From NCBI GenBank assembly GCA_012960035.1, contig DUBZ01000037.1, positions 1-64,000 on the forward strand: a stretch of DNA of 64,000 nt, given 5' to 3'. Below, one piece after another: positions 8,839-18,015 of this stretch (positions within the stretch are counted from its first letter, which is position 1; every line of letters starts with the position of its first letter). The notes beneath the pieces are model-generated. The model searched no databases and was not told where the DNA came from. It saw nothing but the letters and a program-made list of their open reading frames with translations. The position numbers and the translations under genes were made by a program. The stretch comes from Myxococcales bacterium. GTDB lineage: Bacteria; Myxococcota_A; UBA9160; UBA4427.

Positions 8839-10465
8839 CTTCGTCCTGGATGTACCCCAGCGCCCGAAGTCCAGCGCGCGCTTCATCGCTGACTTCTACT
8901 TTCTCGTGGGTCTCGCCGGCGGCGAGGCGTTTTTGGAGAGCGAGGCTTCGCTGATGTTGATTGCCCATCCTCTGAATCAGCCCGGCAACGACCAACGGTT
9001 CTGCGACGGCACGGTTATGACGTTGAGCGGGGTCGCTGCTCACATCATAGAGTTCCTGGGTCGGCTTTCCGTCGAGGGCGTTGAACGACGGATGCAGAAT
9101 CAAGACATAGGGACCTTTGCGTATCAGACTCCCACCTTGGTTGTCATCCACCGCCAATACACCAAAGTCCAAGGTCTCATTCCATTGGGTGAGTACGTCC
9201 ACGAGACTCTTGCCTTGGGCACCTTCGAGGGGCCGCGAGCCGATCAGCGCGAGCAACGTTGGCGCAATGTCCGACTGCCGCACTACCCCGGAAGCACGTT
9301 TGCCTTCCAACGCGCCCGGTACTCGAATGATCATCGGGATCCGCGTAATCTCTTCGTGAAGCGTCGTGTGAAGAGGACGCTCGTGTTCGAAGAAGGCTTC
9401 GCCATGATCTGACGTCACCACAATGATCGTGTTGTCGTAAAGCCCCCGGGCCTTGAGGCCAGTGAAGAGACGGCCCAGTTCGCTGTCCATGAACGCGACG
9501 CCGCCATCATATAGACATCGCGCAATTTCAATTTCTTCTTTCCCGAGCGCTGACTTTCGGCCCCGAGCGATTTCGAGCAAGCGATCACTTGCGCACAAGG
9601 CGCCTTCACAAAAGTCGAAGTCGTCGAGTGCACCTTCGCAGAAGACGTCACGGAAGGGTTCGGGGGCTTCGTATGGAAGGATTGCCGACTTTGAATGCAC
9701 ATCATAGAAATGCACGAATGCAAAAAATGGATCGGTACGGCCCACGTCGAGCCACCGAAGCACCTCGCCTACCTGAGCGTGCGCATTCCCAACGCCGCGA
9801 TATAAATACTCGAGTAGCAGCGCATCGATGTTCCGAGCAAGGATCCCCGACCAAAAGCGATTGGGATGCGGGTAGTGGTGGAATCGCGTGAACCCCGAGG
9901 CGAAACCGTAGTCCGCGCCAACAAAGCCCCAACGCTTCGTCCCCACCCACGCAACTGTCTCATAGCCCTCTTCGTTAAGCCGCTCGGCAAGCGTCTCGTG
10001 GTAGCCTTGGAGCCGGTCTTCCCGAGTCAAGACACCGTGCGCAAGTGGGTTCAAACCCGTAAGAATCGACGCGTGAGCGGGTAGCGTCCAAGTCGAATGC
10101 GAATAGGCTTCTTGAAAGAGCACGCCCTCCCGGGCGAGTCTTTGAAGCACGGGGCTCGTATCGCGGCTGTAACCGTAGGCCGACAAATGGTCGGGGCGGA
10201 GTGTATCGATCGAGATCAACAGAATATTGGGTTGGGACGACCTTCCTTCGCCGTGTTCGCCGTCCGACGCACCAACAACATCGGCCGCCATCGCAAAGGC
10301 CGCGGCATCCACGACGAGCGAGACAGCCAAGATTCCGGCGCGGTCGATCATCGCGCCAGCAGATCGGATCGCGAGAACACCGTCCAAAGCGCCGCAACTC
10401 AGTCCAATCGACAAACCAAATTTGAGGGCGTCACTCGGGCGCAAAGGTTTGGCAAAATCTGGCAT
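8831..10465 (-). CDS. Sulfatase-fold (alkaline phosphatase superfamily) protein with Thr in place of formylglycine Cys
   Basis: The N-terminal 65 residues are hydrophobic (LKFGLSIGLSCGALDG, ILAVSLVVDAAAFAMA), giving one or two membrane anchors. The catalytic domain starts at NILLISIDTLRPDHLSAYGY, whose Asp binds metal. The nucleophile region is STWTLPAHASILTG: the C/S-x-P-x-R motif of true sulfatases is replaced by T-L-P-A-H, so a threonine nucleophile near residue 127 is likely, as in phosphoglycerol or phosphoethanolamine transferase relatives. VTSDHGEAFFEHERPLH supplies the second metal site. It is therefore better called a sulfatase-like hydrolase or phosphotransferase. It is coupled to the GT-C/TPR gene, suggesting a shared envelope-glycan role. 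Confidence 0.8.
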   Translation of the reverse strand: MPDFAKPLRPSDALKFGLSIGLSCGALDGVLAIRSAGAMIDRAGILAVSLVVDAAAFAMAADVVGASDGEHGEGRSSQPNILLISIDTLRPDHLSAYGYSRDTSPVLQRLAREGVLFQEAYSHSTWTLPAHASILTGLNPLAHGVLTREDRLQGYHETLAERLNEEGYETVAWVGTKRWGFVGADYGFASGFTRFHHYPHPNRFWSGILARNIDALLLEYLYRGVGNAHAQVGEVLRWLDVGRTDPFFAFVHFYDVHSKSAILPYEAPEPFRDVFCEGALDDFDFCEGALCASDRLLEIARGRKSALGKEEIEIARCLYDGGVAFMDSELGRLFTGLKARGLYDNTIIVVTSDHGEAFFEHERPLHTTLHEEITRIPMIIRVPGALEGKRASGVVRQSDIAPTLLALIGSRPLEGAQGKSLVDVLTQWNETLDFGVLAVDDNQGGSLIRKGPYVLILHPSFNALDGKPTQELYDVSSDPAQRHNRAVAEPLVVAGLIQRMGNQHQRSLALQKRLAAGETHEKVEVSDEARAGLRALGYIQDEDE

Positions 10466-10550
10466 GGCGAAAGGATGTCAGGAGTAAGCGTTCAAAGCAA
10501 CGCCCCGCAAAGCGCACGCAGGTCCGACCCAATAACGATCCAGCGGTGAT

Positions 10551-11234
10551 TCAAGTCTGAAGCGACTTACGCGCGCGCTCGGCAAATTTTTCGGCGGCCT
10601 CTTTGTCCTGGGTAATCGAGGGCGACTTCATTGGCACTTCGCATCCCTTGCGGCATGCAGGACGCTCCTTCATGACGTCGAGCCAACGTCGCAGATTCGG
10701 AAGTCCTTCGATGTTCACCCCTGACCACTTATACGTTCGCACCCAACACCAGTTTGCGATGTCCGCAATCGAATAGTCATCCCCAAGCCATTCGCTCTCG
10801 CCGAGCCGGCGATCGAGCACTTCGAACAACCTGCGTGATTCGTTTTGATAGCGATCGATGGCAGGTTGAATTTTTTCGGGGAAGTAACGAAAGAAAACAT
10901 TCGCCTGCCCCATCATGGGACCTACGCCTCCCATCTGGAACATCAGCCATTCGATCACCCGCGCGCGGGGAGCGGCGGCGGCGGGAAGCAGGCGCCCTGT
11001 CTTCTCTGCCAGATAAATCATGATCGCGCCGGTTTCGAATACCGCGAGGTTGTCGCAGTCGCGATCCACGATCACGGGAATACGTCCGTTCGGGTTAAGC
11101 GCGAGGAACCACTCTTCCTTCTGGACGTTTTTCGAGAGATCAATGGCGGTCGCTTCATACGGCAGTTCGAGTTCTTCGAGGGTAACGGATGCCTTCCAAC
11201 CGTTGGGCGTAGGCGACGTATATAGATCGATCAT
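10551..11234 (-). CDS. Glutathione S-transferase family protein (Nu-class/YfcG-like)
   Basis: Starting at the ATG at 11234 the protein has 227 residues, normal for GSTs. [20 protein letters not shown] is the thioredoxin-fold N-terminus typical of YfcG/Nu-class GSTs. [11 protein letters not shown] carries the cis-Pro and [15 protein letters not shown] the glutathione-binding acidic-Ser-type loop. The C-terminal all-helical domain contains [18 protein letters not shown] precedes the start by about 10 bp, supporting it over the track start at 11318. Such proteins reduce disulfides or conjugate glutathione in the cytoplasm. The gene is divergent from an SDR gene at 11345. Confidence 0.88.
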   Translation of the reverse strand: MIDLYTSPTPNGWKASVTLEELELPYEATAIDLSKNVQKEEWFLALNPNGRIPVIVDRDCDNLAVFETGAIMIYLAEKTGRLLPAAAAPRARVIEWLMFQMGGVGPMMGQANVFFRYFPEKIQPAIDRYQNESRRLFEVLDRRLGESEWLGDDYSIADIANWCWVRTYKWSGVNIEGLPNLRRWLDVMKERPACRKGCEVPMKSPSITQDKEAAEKFAERARKSLQT

Positions 11235-11344
11235 CTGGGGTTCTCCATGAATAGGCGACGGTCGAAGTCGCTCGGAAACCTTGGCATACTCAGCAGCCAT
11301 CGACAGTGCCGGTGTCATTTTTATTGGAATACGGAGACGACTAC

Positions 11345-12121
11345 ATGGAAATCAAAGACAAGATCATCGTTGTGACAGGCGCCGCAAGTGGCATCGGCCG
11401 TGCGCTCGCGAACCGCTTCAATGCAGAGGGAGCGAAGCAAGTTGTCTGCGTAGATCTGAACATTGAGGGTGCTACGGAAACCGCGAACGGGTTTTCCGGT
11501 GTTGCGATGCAAGCGGATGTGTCGCGAGAAGAAGACATCGTGCGGGTCATCGATACCACCGAGAGCGAGGTCGGCCCGATCGACTTATTCTGTTCGAACG
11601 CAGGTGTCGGACTGGGAATGGATCTCGACTCGCCGAACAGCGAATGGCAGGCGAGCTGGGACATCAACGTGATGTCCCATGTCTACGCTGCGCGAAACCT
11701 GGTTCCGCGCATGATCGAACGAGGCGGCGGCTATCTCATGAACACTTCGTCGGCGGCCGGCCTGCTCAACCAGATCGGCGGGGCCGCGTATGGCGTCACC
11801 AAGCATGCCGCGGTTGGATTTGGAGAATGGCTCGCACTCAGTCATGCCCATCAAGGCATCAAAGTGTCGATGCTATGCCCCCAGGCCGTACGAACCGCAA
11901 TGACAGCGACGGACAATGTCAGCACCCAAGCCGCTGCGAACGACGGCATGATGGAACCCGAAGAACTCGCTGAGGTCGTCATTGTGGGGCTTCGGAACGA
12001 ATCCTTCCTGATTCTCCCGCACCCGGAAGTCAAAGAATACATGCGACGGAAGACGGCCGACTACGACCGCTGGATTTCTGGAATGAATCGTTTGCACCTT
12101 CGATTGGTGGGTGTCGCCTGA
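11345..12121 (+). CDS. SDR family oxidoreductase
   Basis: The protein has 258 residues and begins [20 protein letters not shown], preceded by CGGAG 8 bp upstream. The Rossmann motif TGAASGIG, the CSNAGVG segment, the Ser in [11 protein letters not shown] and the Tyr-Lys pair in [11 protein letters not shown] define a classical SDR. The C-terminus is longer and more charged than in FabG ([20 protein letters not shown]), similar to the subgroup that acts on bulkier substrates. The ORF-track start at 11306 has no ribosome binding site. It is a single plus-strand gene between GST and a sulfatase; its role in a pathway is not evident. Confidence 0.88.
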   Translation: MEIKDKIIVVTGAASGIGRALANRFNAEGAKQVVCVDLNIEGATETANGFSGVAMQADVSREEDIVRVIDTTESEVGPIDLFCSNAGVGLGMDLDSPNSEWQASWDINVMSHVYAARNLVPRMIERGGGYLMNTSSAAGLLNQIGGAAYGVTKHAAVGFGEWLALSHAHQGIKVSMLCPQAVRTAMTATDNVSTQAAANDGMMEPEELAEVVIVGLRNESFLILPHPEVKEYMRRKTADYDRWISGMNRLHLRLVGVA

Positions 12122-12214
12122 TCGGCGGCGCCTCAAATAGCCCTGGCCGATTGGGCGACGCTGGTATCCTCGCGCCTATGAAACGCGAAGCCCTGAACGT
12201 TCCAGAAGTGAATC

Positions 12215-13894
12215 GTGAGTAGCCCGGTGTCGGGATGGCGCGTTGGCATGGGTAACGCATGGGTTTCAGCGGCGTTGTTCGCCGCGGCTGCGAGTGCGTG
12301 TGATTCTCCCGGCCCCGCATCGACGGACATGGCGCCTCAGGCTTCGCAACAACTTTCGAGTTCGACGACAGAGACACCCGCTCCGATTGTCGCGCCGAGT
12401 TTTTCGCAGCCTGACTCGAAACCTCCCAACGTTGTCCTGATCCTGGGGGATGATGTCGGCGTCGACCTCGTCAGCGCTTACGCGGGTTTTTTCCCGCCAA
12501 CCCCTGCGCCGAACACTCCGGACACGCCAGTGCTCGACGCACTCGCGAAGGACGGGATTCTGTTTCGCAATGCATGGACGAACCCCGGGTGCAGCCCTTC
12601 CCGCGCTCAGATTCTTACGGGACGCCACGCGCGACGAACTGGGATCGGTGGTCTCGTCAAACACAGGGTACCGAGTGGCAAGCCGCTGCCTCCCGGACTT
12701 TCTCACGACATTCAGTTGCTTCCGCAAGCACTCAAAAGCGGAGCCGCCCCGTACGACACCGCGGCCGTTGGCAAGTGGCACCTCGCCTCGCCAGGTCAAG
12801 GCGCACTCCACGCGCTCGGCCCGGACGGCGCTTGGTTCGACCGGTGGGCAGGGTCAGCCTACAACCTCAATGGCACCGGAGTGGGCTACCGAAGCTGGCC
12901 AAAAACTTTCGCCACCCAGATTCGCGACGACGAATGCAGTGGAACCTACCCGTGTGAGCGAACACTCCGCGAAGCGGATGCGTGCGAAAACTACGCAACC
13001 GTCGACACCACCCAAGACGCGCTTCATCTCATCAACACGCTGCAAGAACCCTTCTTTCTATACGTCTCGTACAACGCACCCCATACCCCGCTTGAACTTC
13101 CGGCGTGCGCGCTCCCGGCGAGTTGCTCCGCCGCAGAACTTTCATACAGCGAAGCGCCCCCCACCGAAGCGGAACTGACCCGCGCAATGGTGCGCACCAT
13201 GGATCATGAAATCGGCCGCCTCCTTTGCGCGATCGATGAGGATGACACGGTCGTAATCTTCATTGGGGACAACGGCACCGCGGGAGACGACGCGAGTGGT
13301 CAACCCCACGGCATCACCGCACCCTTCCCCGGGTCTCATGGCAAGGCGACGGTTTATAACGCTGGCGTCAATGTGCCGCTCATCGTTCGCGGGCCCGGCC
13401 TCACTCACGGCGTGAGCGAGGCACTCGTAAACTCGACCGACCTATTCGCAACCATCGTTGATCTCGCGGGACGATCGAGTGAAACCGCCATTCCCCGAGA
13501 TTCTGTATCCATCACACCCTATCTTCATGCGCAACCGCACCCGACGCCGCGAGAAACCATCCTCGCCGAACGCTTTACGCCGGCCTTCACTCCGACCAAC
13601 TTTGAAACCGGGGCACCGCCCGCCGGCTACCACGCACGGCTCGACCTGCGGTCCGTTCGCAACGCACGCTTCAAGCTCATTGAGCACAATCGCAAGGGCA
13701 ATATCGAGAGCGAGGAATTTTACGATCTCGTTTCTGGTGGCCGACTCCGCGCTGATGGCAAACCCGGCCGCGACGACTTCGAGCAGCACGATCTGATGCA
13801 ACGTCGCAGCTCGTGGTCGCCCGGAGGCGAGATCGAGCGCAACTATATGGCGCTCAAGCAGACACTCGCTTCGGAACTGCCCCCGCTCCCCTAG
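12215..13894 (+). CDS. Arylsulfatase-type sulfatase, putative lipoprotein, formylglycine motif intact
   Basis: This is a type I sulfatase of 559 residues. N-terminal GWRVGMGNAWVSAALFAAAASAC resembles a lipoprotein signal with a lipobox (AASAC), placing the enzyme in the envelope. PNVVLILGDDVGVD supplies metal aspartates. NPGCSPSRAQILTGRH is the canonical C-x-P-x-R sulfatase motif, in which Cys becomes formylglycine, so an FGE or anaerobic maturase must exist elsewhere. FIGDNGTAGDD and PGSHGKATVYNAGVNVPLIV are further family blocks. The GTG at 12215 is kept since it supplies a basic n-region; ATG 12248 is possible. Convergent with the ACAD gene at 13966. Confidence 0.9.
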   Translation: MSSPVSGWRVGMGNAWVSAALFAAAASACDSPGPASTDMAPQASQQLSSSTTETPAPIVAPSFSQPDSKPPNVVLILGDDVGVDLVSAYAGFFPPTPAPNTPDTPVLDALAKDGILFRNAWTNPGCSPSRAQILTGRHARRTGIGGLVKHRVPSGKPLPPGLSHDIQLLPQALKSGAAPYDTAAVGKWHLASPGQGALHALGPDGAWFDRWAGSAYNLNGTGVGYRSWPKTFATQIRDDECSGTYPCERTLREADACENYATVDTTQDALHLINTLQEPFFLYVSYNAPHTPLELPACALPASCSAAELSYSEAPPTEAELTRAMVRTMDHEIGRLLCAIDEDDTVVIFIGDNGTAGDDASGQPHGITAPFPGSHGKATVYNAGVNVPLIVRGPGLTHGVSEALVNSTDLFATIVDLAGRSSETAIPRDSVSITPYLHAQPHPTPRETILAERFTPAFTPTNFETGAPPAGYHARLDLRSVRNARFKLIEHNRKGNIESEEFYDLVSGGRLRADGKPGRDDFEQHDLMQRRSSWSPGGEIERNYMALKQTLASELPPLP

Positions 13895-13965
13895 CGACTG
13901 CTACGTCCCGCCGTGTGCGGGCGTACGTCGGCATTCCCCCGCCAATCCGTGCAGTCGCTTGCTCC

Positions 13966-15186
13966 TCAGCCTTCTCGCAGAATCTGGTGCATCGTCATCC
14001 GCGCGAGTTGCGACATATGCACTTCGTCGGGACCGTCGGCGATGCGGCAAAAGCGCGCCTGGTGAAAGATGTCGGCCAGCGGAGTGTCTTGCGACACGCC
14101 CATGCCGCCGTGAATTTGGATCGCCCGGTCGGCTACGTCCTGGCACATCTTCGGCGCCACGATCTTGAGCATCGAAATCAGATCGCGCGATTGCTTTGCA
14201 CCGTGCTTGTCCATCTTGTCGGCAGCGGCGAGCACGAGCAACCGAAGCTGTTCGATTTCGCAGCGCGATTTTGCGATGTCTTGCCGCACGCTGCTTTGTT
14301 CTGAAATCTTCTGACCAAACGCGACGCGTTCCTCGGCACGCTTGCACATTAGTTCAAGGCAACGCTGAGCGAGCCCAACGAAGCTCATCGCATACTGAAA
14401 GCGTCCAGGGCCTAGACGTCCTTGGGCGATTTCAAAACCACGCCCTTCTCCCAAGATCAAATTCTCTGTCGGCACGCGGCAGTCGGTAAAACGAATTTCG
14501 CCCTCGCCGCCCGGCGAATGCCAACCTCCAAACACCGAAAGCCTTCGTACGATCTCGAACCCCTGGGTGTCGGTGGGAACGAGGATCATGGAATGCCGTG
14601 CGTGTCGGTCGGCGTCCGGGTTCGTGAGCCCCATCACGATCATCACTTCATTGTCGGGGTGATAGATCTGGGTGGTCCACCACTTGCGACCGTTCAAGAC
14701 ATAATCGTCCCCGTCCCTTCTAACTTCGCATTCCATATTGGTGGCATCCGACGACGCGACTTGCGGTTCAGTCATCGCAAACGACGATCGAATCTCACCG
14801 GCGAGCAACGGACGCAACCAACGATCTTGCTGTTCCTTAGAACCGAACTTCGCAAGCACTTCCATGTTCCCACGGTCCGGAGCGTTGCAGTTAAAAATCA
14901 CCGACGACCAGGGGACGCGTCCCATTACTTCTGCGAGCGGGGCATATTCGAGATTACTGAGCCCCGGGCTCCATTCGCCGTATTCCTTCGGCAAGAACCA
15001 GTTCCAGATCCCCGCCGCCTTGGCTTTCTCTTTGAGCGGTGCGAAGCACGGGGGAACCTTCCACAAGTTATCTGGGTCGCGGACAAAGTCGTGTACGTCC
15101 CCTTCGCGTGGATAGATCTCAGCATCCATAAATTCTTGCAACTTTTCGCGGTATTGAAGGACCTTGTCGCTGTAGTCGAAATCCAT
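13966..15186 (-). CDS. Acyl-CoA dehydrogenase (ACAD10/11-like)
   Basis: The 406-residue flavoprotein has the N-terminal helical domain, the FAD block SSFAMTEPQVASSDATN and GRKWWTTQIYHPDNEVMIVM, and the C-terminal helices ending in IQIHGGMGVSQDTPLADIFH and RIADGPDEVHMSQLARM. The WFLPKEYGEWSPGLSNLEYA segment is typical of the ACAD10/11-like group that acts on longer or branched acyl-CoAs. It would introduce an alpha-beta double bond and donate electrons to ETF. A second member of the same broad group lies at 18016. It faces the gene at 15377 across about 190 bp. Acyl specificity cannot be read from the sequence. Confidence 0.9.
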   Translation of the reverse strand: MDFDYSDKVLQYREKLQEFMDAEIYPREGDVHDFVRDPDNLWKVPPCFAPLKEKAKAAGIWNWFLPKEYGEWSPGLSNLEYAPLAEVMGRVPWSSVIFNCNAPDRGNMEVLAKFGSKEQQDRWLRPLLAGEIRSSFAMTEPQVASSDATNMECEVRRDGDDYVLNGRKWWTTQIYHPDNEVMIVMGLTNPDADRHARHSMILVPTDTQGFEIVRRLSVFGGWHSPGGEGEIRFTDCRVPTENLILGEGRGFEIAQGRLGPGRFQYAMSFVGLAQRCLELMCKRAEERVAFGQKISEQSSVRQDIAKSRCEIEQLRLLVLAAADKMDKHGAKQSRDLISMLKIVAPKMCQDVADRAIQIHGGMGVSQDTPLADIFHQARFCRIADGPDEVHMSQLARMTMHQILREG

Positions 15187-15376
15187 TTGCTTTTCCTATT
15201 GGCCCCGGCGATATCGCCGTACATCACGACCGGTGAAGTCCGTATTGTGACACTCTGCATGTCATTATACGCACGCGATCAGCAACCCCCAACACGCACG
15301 TTGAGGTGTAGAATTGCGCGCAGCATGACAAGGGCCTCGCACGCCTGCGTCAACAACCCGAGCAGGGAGTGACTTG

Positions 15377-16624
15377 ATGAGTCAAATGGACCGAGAGTTC
15401 GACGTCATTGTATTTGGTGCCACAGGATTCACTGGGTACTTGACCGCCGAGTACCTCCTCAACCAATACGGACTCGGTGACAATCCGCGCTGGGCGATCG
15501 CGGGACGCAGTCCGGAAAAACTCGACAAAGCGCGAGCCCGGCTGCAAGCGGACACGGGTGTAGATACCACGTCGCTCTCAACCCTGGTCGCCGACGCTTC
15601 GGACCTCGAACTCATGCGCGACCTCGCGTCGCGCACACATGTGGTCTGCACCACCGTCGGTCCCTATGCGCTGTACGGCTCACAACTCGTTGAAGCCTGT
15701 GCGCTCACGGGCACCCACTACTGCGACCTTACAGGCGAAGTGCATTGGATTCGCCGCATGATCGACCAACACCACGAAACCGCGGCTTCGAACAATGCAC
15801 GTATCGTTTTCACTTGTGGCTTTGACTGCATCCCCGCAGATCTCGGAACGTTCTTCCTACAAAACGAAGTACGCTCACGCTTCGGCAAACCATCCCCGAA
15901 GATCAAATTTCGCGTCAAGGGATTCAAAGGCGGCGCCAGTGGCGGCACCATCGCGAGCATGGTCAACATGATGGAAGAAGCGAGCGCTGACCCCGAAGTC
16001 CTTCGCACCATGAACCACCCCTACTCGCTCAACCCCAAGGCCGAGCGCAGCGGGCCCGACGGAGCAGAGCCCACCCGTCCGGCTTACGACGACGACTTCG
16101 ACCAATGGACGGCACCGTTTGTGATGGGCACGATCGACACCAAGGTTGTGCGTCGAAGTAACGCGATGCTTGGCTACGCGTACGGCAAAGATTTTCGTTA
16201 CGACGAAGCCATGCTTAGCGGCAAAGGCCCAGCGGGCTTTGCCAAGGCGGCGGGAACTGCAGCTTCTTCAATGGCGGCCATGGGCGCGATGGCGATCGGC
16301 CCTCTTCGCCGCTTGATCGCGCCGCGTTTGCCGGCCCCGGGAGAAGGGCCCACGCCCGAGGACCGCAAAGCTGGATACTTTGACATTCGCTTTCTCGCAG
16401 AATCCCCAAACGACCCGAGCGTAAAAGTCGGAGCCCAGGTCACCGGCGATCGCGACCCCGGTTATGGATCGACGTCAAAGATGCTCGCCGAGAGCGCGGT
16501 GTGTTTGGCGCTCGATGAACTCACGGGTCCTGTTGGCATGCTCACCCCTGCGTCCGCGATGGGTGAAGCGCTTTTGATTCGCCTTCAGCAACATGCAGGG
16601 CTCACGTTTTCTATTGAACGATAA
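15377..16624 (+). CDS. Saccharopine dehydrogenase-like / trans-acting enoyl reductase family protein
   Basis: The 415-residue protein opens with an NAD(P)-binding fold, FDVIVFGATGFTGYLTAEYL, followed by WAIAGRSPEKLDKARARL, the hallmark of the saccharopine-dehydrogenase-like group that includes mycobacterial trans-acting enoyl reductases (Rv2953-like). Other blocks are GPYALYGSQLVEACA, THYCDLTGEVHWIRRMID and CGFDCIPADLGTFFL. The ATG at 15377 is preceded by AGGGAG; a TTG at 15374 is the track start. It is probably a membrane-associated reductase acting on unsaturated lipid or steroid-like substrates, consistent with nearby acyl-CoA dehydrogenases. Confidence 0.85.
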   Translation: MSQMDREFDVIVFGATGFTGYLTAEYLLNQYGLGDNPRWAIAGRSPEKLDKARARLQADTGVDTTSLSTLVADASDLELMRDLASRTHVVCTTVGPYALYGSQLVEACALTGTHYCDLTGEVHWIRRMIDQHHETAASNNARIVFTCGFDCIPADLGTFFLQNEVRSRFGKPSPKIKFRVKGFKGGASGGTIASMVNMMEEASADPEVLRTMNHPYSLNPKAERSGPDGAEPTRPAYDDDFDQWTAPFVMGTIDTKVVRRSNAMLGYAYGKDFRYDEAMLSGKGPAGFAKAAGTAASSMAAMGAMAIGPLRRLIAPRLPAPGEGPTPEDRKAGYFDIRFLAESPNDPSVKVGAQVTGDRDPGYGSTSKMLAESAVCLALDELTGPVGMLTPASAMGEALLIRLQQHAGLTFSIER

Positions 16625-16700
16625 ATACTACCTAGGATTCGAACCCGTATTGCATTCTCCGCCCTAGGCTGAACCAACTTCGGCGCTAGAGTCTTGGGCC

Positions 16701-18005
16701 GTGAGTCCCCCCGCAAACGCCGACACCACCACTGCACCCGTGATCGCAAAGCGACCGAAGTGGTTGCTTCCTATTCTTGGGCCCGTCCCTCCGCTCGAAG
16801 AGAAACACTACTCCCTGCTCCTCGGGATTTCGCTCGCGCTGATGTTCGAAGAGTACGACCTTGCGATGTTGACCGCGGCCCTGCCTCAGATCGCAGAGAC
16901 CCTGTCGATGGCCGAGGTCGACTTCGGTTTCTACCTCGGCATGATTCGCCTCGGTGCGATTCCCGCGCTGGCACTGATCCCTTATGCCGATCGCATCGGT
17001 CGCCGTCGCATGTTTTTGATTTCGCTGATTGGGACCGCCATCGCAACCACCCTCACCGCCTTTGCACAGACACCGACTCAGTTCGTGACGTGTCAGATGG
17101 TGACCCGCACTTTCTTTGTTACCGGCTCGTCGATCGCGTTTGTATTCATCGCCGAAGAATTCCCCGCTCCACATCGCGGTTGGGGAATCGGAATGCTCGG
17201 CGCCCTTGGCAGCACGGGACACGGCACCGCGATGGGGATCTTTTCTCAGATCGAACACCTCCCGTACGGATGGCGCTCTCTGTACATGATCGGCGTTGTC
17301 CCGATCTTGCTGTTCCCGTTCTTTCGAAGGCGGATCCCGGAGACCGAACGTTTCGAGCGGCATCAGTCCTCCGACGCAAAAACCGCAACGACCTACTCGA
17401 TCGGCCCTCTGTTCGACATGTTTCGAACCGCACCTGACCGCGCGATAGGCGTCGCCATCGCAGGCTTCCTTCCGTCCGTGGGCGTCGTCGGCGCATTTCA
17501 GTTCACCGGATACTTCGCGCAAACCGTTCACGGCTGGAGTCCTGGCCAGTACGCCGCGATGGTGTTCTTCGGTGGCGCCCTTGGGATCGCGGGGAACGTG
17601 GTCGCCGGCCACCTCGCAGATCGCTTCGGTCGGCGTATTGTCGGGATTGTGCTGCTCTGCTCGGTTCCGTTCTCAGTGGCCCTGTTCTACCTAGGGCCCG
17701 GATGGGCAATCACCTTCGGCTGGATCGGCTTCTTATTCGGATCCGGAGGTGGACGCGTGATCTTGCGAGCCATGTCGGCCGAAGTCTTTCCCACCGAACA
17801 TCGTGCATCAGCAATGGGGCTCTGGACGATCCTCGATGCGCTAGGCGGTGCGACCGGTCTGTTTCTTCTTTACTTCGCACGCCCCGAGCCGGGAGATTTT
17901 GCAATGATCACGTCAGCACTCTCGATTGCGACCGCCGCTGGCGGTTTCGTACTCGTCTTTTTCCCCGAGACATCCCAACGCGAACTAGAAGCCATCACAC
18001 ACTAG
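16701..18005 (+). CDS. MFS transporter
   Basis: This 434-residue major facilitator protein has about 12 membrane spans and starts with GTG. The loop 2-3 motif is PYADRIGRRRMFLISL and the equivalent in the second half is GHLADRFGRRIVGIVLL, both classical G-x-x-x-D-R/K-x-G-R-R/K signatures. The central loop RRRIPETERFERHQ and the C-terminal FFPETSQRELEAI resemble the sugar/aromatic-acid proton symporter group. Substrate is unknown; in this setting an organic acid or aromatic compound is plausible. It lies 76 bp after the enoyl-reductase-like gene and is convergent with the ACAD at 18016. Confidence 0.9.
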   Translation: MSPPANADTTTAPVIAKRPKWLLPILGPVPPLEEKHYSLLLGISLALMFEEYDLAMLTAALPQIAETLSMAEVDFGFYLGMIRLGAIPALALIPYADRIGRRRMFLISLIGTAIATTLTAFAQTPTQFVTCQMVTRTFFVTGSSIAFVFIAEEFPAPHRGWGIGMLGALGSTGHGTAMGIFSQIEHLPYGWRSLYMIGVVPILLFPFFRRRIPETERFERHQSSDAKTATTYSIGPLFDMFRTAPDRAIGVAIAGFLPSVGVVGAFQFTGYFAQTVHGWSPGQYAAMVFFGGALGIAGNVVAGHLADRFGRRIVGIVLLCSVPFSVALFYLGPGWAITFGWIGFLFGSGGGRVILRAMSAEVFPTEHRASAMGLWTILDALGGATGLFLLYFARPEPGDFAMITSALSIATAAGGFVLVFFPETSQRELEAITH

Positions 18006-18015
18006 GACGCGCGCA

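Noticed and set aside
16634-16646. GGATTCGAACCC, resembling a tRNA T-loop on the minus strand
   Set aside because: No T-stem, anticodon arm or acceptor stem can be paired around it; probably chance.
16686-17612. 308-aa minus-strand ORF
   Set aside because: Antisense to the MFS gene, highly charged with no fold pattern.
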